Part shown: positions 58,106 through 64,000 of the stretch, piece by piece
Layout of the letters: the number at the start of each line of letters is the position of its first letter
Position numbering within the stretch: position 1 is the first letter of the stretch
Source of the DNA: Tomocerus qinae
Lineage: Eukaryota; Arthropoda; Collembola; Entomobryomorpha; Tomoceridae
Direction of reading: 5' to 3'
DNA: 64,000 nt
NCBI GenBank assembly: GCA_020055645.1
Contig: CM034546.1
Coordinates: 17,794,001 to 17,858,000 of the forward strand
Notes under the pieces: model-generated
What the model saw: only the letters and a program-made list of their open reading frames with translations
Databases searched by the model: none
What the model was told of the DNA's origin: nothing
Made by a program: the position numbers and the translations under genes

Positions 58106-58962
58106 TTAATTTTTATAAATGCAGCCCATTAAGTATAAAATTTTCGATCGAGCAACATATTTGACGGTTTTAAGTGCTCTATGTAAAGTGAAAATAAATA
58201 CAACGCATTTTTCTTTCAAAACTTTTCTGTTTTCAAACAGAAAGGTTAAGGTAAAAACCAATGCCAGAAAACAGCAGATGTAGAATATTGTAGTAATATT
58301 GCAGTTGTAAAATGTCAAAGCACGAATGGGACTTCGTGCCCAGCAAGTTTTGCAAACGGTGAAATTCCATCTCTGGTTATATTCTAGCCATAGGTTATAA
58401 ATTCCTGAATGGCTTAAAATATACAGATTTTTTCTAAGAAACGGAGTGTACATGGGATAGTAACTAGCATCAAACCCGTAAAATATAGAGATAGGTAAAA
58501 ACGAATTTTCTTGCTGTCCATGATATAATTGATGAATTGGTTCAACTCCACCATTATGAGGATTCCAGTGAGAGTCGTTCAGGAGACGATGTAGTCTGGA
58601 AGTCCGGACTATCAACACTGAATTATTGCATTTTGAAACCCACTTTTGAGGATTGACGGTGAAAGGATATTTTAAGGGAAATTCAAAAGAGAATATCCGG
58701 TTTGGCTGAACTTCCCGGCCTAACAGACTATTGTTTATATTTAAAACGCATTGTCCGGCCCGGGCCCATGGAAATGTCTAAGTGACGTCATATTAAAAAA
58801 GTATTTCACCTATAGTAACCACTTTTTGATGATAAACAGAAGTATTGTATTCTGAAGCCAACACAGGGCTGTATATTACCCATTCTCGCCCTGTTAAGGG
58901 GGCTGTTCCTGAATTAATAGGCGTCTTTCCATATTACCGCATTCTAACGCAAGCAATATGTA

Positions 58963-59939
58963 GGGGAGACTGGGGATAGTGTACGAATGGGTATAGTGTA
59001 CGAAGTTAAGAATTTTCATAGAATGCTTGACTTTTTATGGTCGGAAAAAATTTCAAAATTTGAAGTATGTCTTTGAGGACATGTTAACAAAAAGTTGTTA
59101 AATTCGGGTCCATACTACATTTTCTAAAAATAAAATTAACTTTCCTGATGCGAAAATTACACAAAAGTAAACTTTTGACACTTTACAAAATTTTGCACGC
59201 AGGCAGTTTTAAGACCATGGAAGTGATACAAATTTTTTGACTTAGAGAATAAGCATTCATAAACGATATCCGATGCTCATTGAGGCTATCATTTTGAAAG
59301 TTTTCTATAGAAAAATATTTTGGTCGAAAAAGTCATGGTGGGGATAGTGTACGAAAAATCAAATGGGTATAGTGTACGAACGTTTGGATGACCCCTTTTG
59401 GCTAATGATATTTATTTTTTAACCAGAAGTGATGTGTTAAACATCACTGAGTGCCTCCTATTATTTAAATTGGTTATATCTGCAAATATTTCTCGAATAA
59501 GTCGATAGTTGTTTATGAACCATCGAAATTGCCTATTAAAATACCTCGTTAGATGCATCTGGAAAAAATAATTATAGAAAATTAACAACTGTTACGACGA
59601 TCATGCAATAATAAACATATCACCGTCAGCATCCGTGGCAGCATCCTAAGAAATAAAACCGCTTGATATGGGAATAGAACATTAAAATAATAATATTCGT
59701 ACACTATCCCCAAGGTATTCGTACACTATACCCAGTACTGGGTATAGTGTACGAAAAAAGTGACTTATATAAAAATATATTTTGTTGGTTTTGATAGTGA
59801 TTCAACTTATATGTAAAATAGGGTAACCGTGCCTAGATATGTATACATTACATTCAAATAATGAAATCAATTTATATCCCTCAACGTGATTTTATAGAGC
59901 CGTCTTAACGAAAAGTTCGTACACTATCCCCAGTCTCCC
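58963..59939. mobile_element. TA-flanked inverted-repeat element, copy 3
   Basis: 977 bases, inverted relative to copies 1 and 2, flanked by TA. Terminal and internal GGGTATAGTGTACGAA motifs are conserved. The right end lacks one C. Confidence 0.85.
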
Positions 59940-60614
59940 TATACGGAGATATGCAAAATGCAAACACTCGATATTAGTGCAATACTCAAAATAACAAAAT
60001 ATTTACACACAAGTTCCTAATTTTGAATGGGATGTGTAGCTGTTTAACAATGGGAGCCAAAGCCAAATCCAACAGCAATCTGCAGAATGTTCATGAATGT
60101 AGGCTCCTACCACTTTTGGTGATGCCAACAGGATGAGTTTTGTTTTGCTTTCCTTCTGCAGCCAGTTTGAATAGGATATTTTAAAAAATCGCGCGAAAAT
60201 CGGTTTACGGATCTACAGCTTTCGGGTCTCCGGTAGGTCCCTTCAATTTGTCGGATATTCATAGCCTAAACATCCGGTCAAGTATAAGGCAGTTTACATT
60301 TTAAACTTTTTCATGAAACCTTCTTGACATTTGCTTCAAAATTGGCAAAAGTCCTGGCCCGATTTTCTAGTGTAGTACATGGTCGGAATGGCAAACGGAT
60401 TGGCTAGGCATGCATCCGAGAAAATTATCGATATTCCTCCCAGTTTATAAATACACATTTTATATTTTAAACTGTTGAAATCTTGACAAAATTTGGACAA
60501 ATACTCAATCATTGCTGACGCCAAATCATTTAAGAAAATCGATGCAAACAAAATGTAAACATTTTGTTATTTTGAGTATTGCACTACTGTCGAGTGTTTG
60601 CATATCTCCGTATA
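59940..60614. mobile_element. 675-base foldback element
   Basis: Inverted ends of about 60 bases begin TATACGGAGATATGCAAA, left at 59940 and right ending at 60614. The interior shows no clear gene. The TA-flanked element ends exactly at its left edge. Confidence 0.7.
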
Positions 60615-60619
60615 CAGGT

Positions 60620-60864
60620 CAAGGATGTACTGAGAGATGGGCTTTACGGGCTGAAGTCCACCCCCCCCCACGAAATCCAAGAAAAGGGTAATTTTTTTCT
60701 CAAAATAGAAAAAAATTTCGCGCTCCGAGCGATTATTTGCCTTTTTGACTCATTTCCGTCAAAAAAATTCCAAAACATTTCCCCGCTACGCGCGAATATG
60801 TATATCTAAAATACCTATTGGAAATCTTATCCCCCTCCGAAACTCAGTTCTTTATACTTGCTTG
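60620..60864. mobile_element. CAAGG-ended miniature element, copy 3
   Basis: 245 bases from CAAGGATGTACTGAG to CTTGCTTG with the 8-base duplication ATACAGGT at 60612-60619 and 60865-60872. The interior matches the copies at 42805 and 47223 (CGAAATCCAAGAAAAG). Confidence 0.8.
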
Positions 60865-60905
60865 ATACAGGTAGCTTGGCGGTTGGTAGGGCTATGGGTT
60901 TCAGC

Positions 60906-61317
60906 TATGTATGAATGTTATATGGGGTGTACTGTCTCAGTACACAGTGATAGTACTGGGCGCAGACCTCATTATGGGCTTATTGCCAACTCCCTCAACA
61001 CTGGTACTGTTTGTTAATTAATACCCGAGAAAATAAAATTAAAAAAGATTAAAAAGGCTGTTATTTACGAGTCACTGTTGTAGGACTGTTGTCGGAAGTC
61101 TACTAGCCCAACAAAGACAGGTTATCCAAGCTACTCTCGTAGTCGGCCCTTGTAATTGCGGGTTCGTACTTGTCTTAATTCCACATTAACAACTCAAACA
61201 CTCGTCTTTAAACGGCATTCGGCCATTTCACCCAGCCAAAGAATCGAACTGACAATGGAAGCACGCATTGATTAGTCAGACGACTGAGTACTCTACCAAA
61301 CCAACGTGGATGGGTGG
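60906..61317 (-). mobile_element. tRNA-derived SINE, copy 2
   Basis: Very similar to 21888-22314. On the minus strand the head has an A box (TGGTTTGGTAGAG) and a better B box (AGTTCGATTC) than copy 1. A short A-rich insert lies near 61030-61050. No clear target duplication. Confidence 0.8.
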
Positions 61318-61417
61318 TCGGCTAACATTAAAAGCATATTTTGTTTGAATTTCGAAATATTTCAAACTTTCGAATTAATTCAGGAACAGCCCCCTTAATA
61401 CAGCTCCTGTACGTTCA

Positions 61418-62058
61418 CCTTTTGTTGCTGTGAGTCAAGAGATTAGAATGGATACATTTGAGTTTTATTTGGTAAATGACTATGGTAACTGAAAATCAGA
61501 AGGACGATTTATGACGTCATTATCTGATTAGCACATTCAATTCGCCTTTGTGCCTGTATGTGCATATAAAATGTATAAAAGCTTAACTAAAAATTAGTTT
61601 CGACTGCAATATTTCCGAAACTAGGGATAGGAAAATCGTAAAACTTACGTATGTCCTTCATCAGTATGCAATCTTTGACTGATCCAAATTTCATGTGATT
61701 CGGAGCTTGCAGTATGTTTTTTTTAATTAATTGTTTCGGAATTTTTATTTGCCTATCTTAATACACAGTAAAATTGTCTTCTTAAAAAATTAATTAATCA
61801 AGTTTCAGAGATAGGAACACGCTGATTCCTACATATATGAGGCTTAAATATGTAAGCATCAAGCAAAAAAAATTTCAGCACTATATTCGTTTGCAGTCAC
61901 AATTTTTTAAAGGGCCGAACATTGCCCGTAATTCCGGATATATTGCTTTATTCTTAAGTTGTAAGAGCGTTTTGATAAAATTCGAATGGGTTGGGTTAGA
62001 TGACTAAACAATATTATTTATCATGAATCGAAAAATCAAATAATAATCTGGCAACTTA
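61418..62058. other. Non-coding inside the receptor D gap
   Basis: AT-rich sequence with no recognisable receptor coding or transposon ends. Confidence 0.45.
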
Positions 62059-63079
62059 TTATATATTAAGATTTTGAAAATAATCTTCAATAATAAATTT
62101 GTAATCCTTCCGTCCATATTTACTGCAGTATGATGTATTGAACGGATTTTTGCGACTAGCATTCAACGCCGAACATTCTTTAAAATATTGGCCTAGTATA
62201 AAGTGTTGAGCTGACAAAGGGAGTTGAGTGGGATTGAATACATTTGCACCCAAAATTTCCCCAAAAGCGGTTACATCTGACAGATTTGCTATTTGTTCAA
62301 TTGACTCAATTCTCTGCACTGGTCTCGGCTCTACTAAATCCGTAATAACGAGTCCTTTGTAAGCGTTGGTAAGTACAATGAGCATGAGTAACAACGAACC
62401 GATGACCAACTTGAGCCAGATAACTTTATTGGCTTTGGCTGAGAGTGAATAACTGACCTCCAATATATATGCATAACAAATCATTAGAAATGGAATACTT
62501 TCCTCCCTTTTCCAGTATTCTACACCTGAACCTCCCTAAGCAAACTGCAATTGAAATCGTAACAAGGATACCAAGCCAAGCAAATGGTTGGAAAGGTCGA
62601 ATGTATCCATAGAAAGAGAGACTCTCGTCTTCTAGAATGACACAGGAGATAAAGTTGAATGACTCCTTATTAATTGGAACCATAGAAAAATAGGGATTAG
62701 AATCATAATAAACAGTTATTAAGTAGTAGATTTCAGGAATACTAAACTGTTGAACAAAGCGGACGACATTTACGTTGTCATCACAACCACTGTCCTGGTT
62801 GTTCATGGACAGAGTAGTGTTTGGAGATCTTTCAAAAACAATAGAAACAATCGGAAGTGAAATTCCATCATTGTCTTTAAAATTATAAGTTCCTACATCC
62901 AAGTTGAGTAGAGGTGGTCCACAATATTTATTGCGAGTATTTGAATCATATACTGCATGAAAGGAAACATATTTTGTCACAAATTCGTTTTTTTGTACGA
63001 CATCATTTAACACTATATCCCGAAATGTGCGATCAATTAAGGGTGGGTTTATTGTTCGCAAATTCCAGATTCAGAGAGA

Positions 63080-63525
63080 ACGGCAAAGAGTATAGTAATA
63101 AAATTGACACTTTTGAAATCTACGCATATTTCTCTATCGAACCTGAAGGCCAAAATTTCAAAAACATTTTTCGAAAGCTGAAAATTTGAATTTAATTTGA
63201 GTAGGAGAAATGCATTGCAGAAATGTATTTACATTTTTATTTACTGTTTAAATGATGAAAACTGAAAAAAGCGGCTTCAGGTTCGATAGATATTTTGATC
63301 GTCTTTTTTTTGAAATTTATTTCACCTCTGCACAATGTCCTAAAGTTTCGCAATTTGGAAAATGCGATTTTCCATGTAAAATTTTTGATAATTACTGCGA
63401 AAAATTTTGTGGGAAGAACAAGGAGACGTCCACAAACAATTTCTTTACAAACAAAAGCTCCGCAACCATCAAAACAACTCAACAACTCGCAGCAATTCCT
63501 TCTCATCCACAATTTGCGCGCACAC
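63080..63525 (+). other. Insertion in receptor D containing a six-cysteine open frame
   Basis: Against receptor C only about 10-20 residues are expected here, but about 450 bases intervene. Inside, CTATCGAACCTGAAGGC (near 63136) recurs inverted near 63284. A plus-strand frame of 101 codons (63252-63557) has a cluster C-x8-C-x3-C-x6-C-x3-C plus a sixth cysteine near its end. It has no signal peptide and may be an exon fragment or chance. Confidence 0.35.
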
Positions 63526-64000
63526 CCTATTTTTTTAAGTTTTGTCGCAGACTATAGATTCCGCTATGAAACAATGAACCCCACCTTAAGCAACGTTTAT
63601 GTGGACATATTAACATCATAGCAAATAATGATCGATTATCAGCAGTCGTATTGATATGTGGCAAAATCAGATGCACATTTTGTTTATCATCATCTGATAA
63701 TGGCAACACAAACCAAGTTTTTAAAAAGAAATGTCTATAATACTCAACATTGGAAAACGACTTTGTCAGCTCAAACTTTTCTTTGTCAACGAGCATGTAC
63801 ACTGAAGAATATTCCGCCAAACTGTAAATTTGGTCCATGCTAAATTGGGTACGGAAACCTCGAGTTTTAATTAGTTGTTTGTCATTGACGGTTTTACTTA
63901 TATAATCAATTAATAAAGTATCTGAAGTAAAAGTTGGATCCAAATTAACTGCAATATGCACTATACAATATAAACGGTTCATAACCAATATCCTCGGAGT

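Larger units (their letters stand above)
58862..61415. mobile_element. Nested transposon cluster bounded by inverted ends
   Basis: GGGGGCTGTTCCTGAATTAA at about 58901 recurs inverted near 61376-61395, with further similarity outward (CTGTATTA). Between these ends lie, in order, the third TA-flanked element, a 675-base foldback, a CAAGG-ended element and a SINE. The outer ends may belong to the first element that entered the receptor gene. Confidence 0.6.
58106..64000 (-). pseudogene. Ionotropic receptor D, disrupted, runs off the window
   Basis: Read on the minus strand, three parts align in order with receptor C. 64000-63527 gives the extracellular start (Y-C-I-V-H-I-A-V-N-L-D-P). 63061-62059 gives N-K-Y-C-G-P, E-D-E-S-L-S-F-Y-G-Y-I-R-P-F, M1, then after a frameshift near 62480 M2 with D-L-V-E-P-R. 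58787-58106 gives the C-terminal lobe (R-L-H-R-L-L-N-D, F-T-V-C-K-T-C-W) and the last membrane helix. The parts are separated by an insertion of about 0.45 kb (63080-63525) and one of about 3.3 kb of nested transposons (58790-62050). The N-terminus lies beyond 64000. The closest fragment is at 4588-5195. Confidence 0.85.

Noticed and set aside
1-64000. CRISPR array or bacterial operon
   Set aside because: Repeats here are inverted or dispersed, with no regular spacers; introns and retroelements show a eukaryotic genome.

Overview
The window looks like a stretch of an AT-rich arthropod nuclear genome. The genes have spliceosomal introns and signal peptides. There are divergent ionotropic receptors, a GAPR-1-like CAP gene, BEL/Pao retrotransposons, a tRNA-type SINE and many miniature DNA transposons. 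The mix of intronless receptors and small cysteine-rich secreted peptides would fit a springtail (Collembola), but that placement is inference.

Layout. 0-5.2 kb: a cysteine-rich protein gene (minus), a three-exon six-cysteine secreted peptide gene (plus) and a receptor fragment. About 5.3-37.3 kb: a head-to-tail segmental duplication with the order spacer, ionotropic receptor, secreted peptide (minus), CAP gene. Copy A (5.3-25.9 kb) has a receptor with one frameshift and a CAP gene split by a truncated BEL element. Its CAP intron is loaded with foldback elements and a second BEL element whose LTR carries a SINE. Copy B (26.1-37.3 kb) has an intact receptor and peptide gene, but only a decayed last exon of CAP. 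Several transposons sit in one copy and have an empty counterpart site in the other, which orders the insertions after the duplication. 39.6-42.1 kb: an intact 818-residue ionotropic receptor. 43.7-47.6 kb: a head-to-head pair of paralogous five-exon secreted peptide precursors with matching intron phases. 49.1-54.9 kb (minus): a three-exon gene for a secreted protein with a degenerate GTPase-like domain and six repeats of about 127 residues. 58.1-64.0 kb (minus): a receptor pseudogene broken by a nest of transposons and running off the window.

How the genes may work together. The receptors suggest a chemosensory gene cluster. The peptides, CAP protein and degenerate GTPase-like protein all carry signal peptides and could act outside the cell, perhaps in defence. 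No operon-like link is visible, and co-function is inference from proximity and co-duplication only. The least familiar items are the secreted GTPase-like repeat protein, the head-to-head peptide pair, and the peptides with a pentapeptide-like pro-region.
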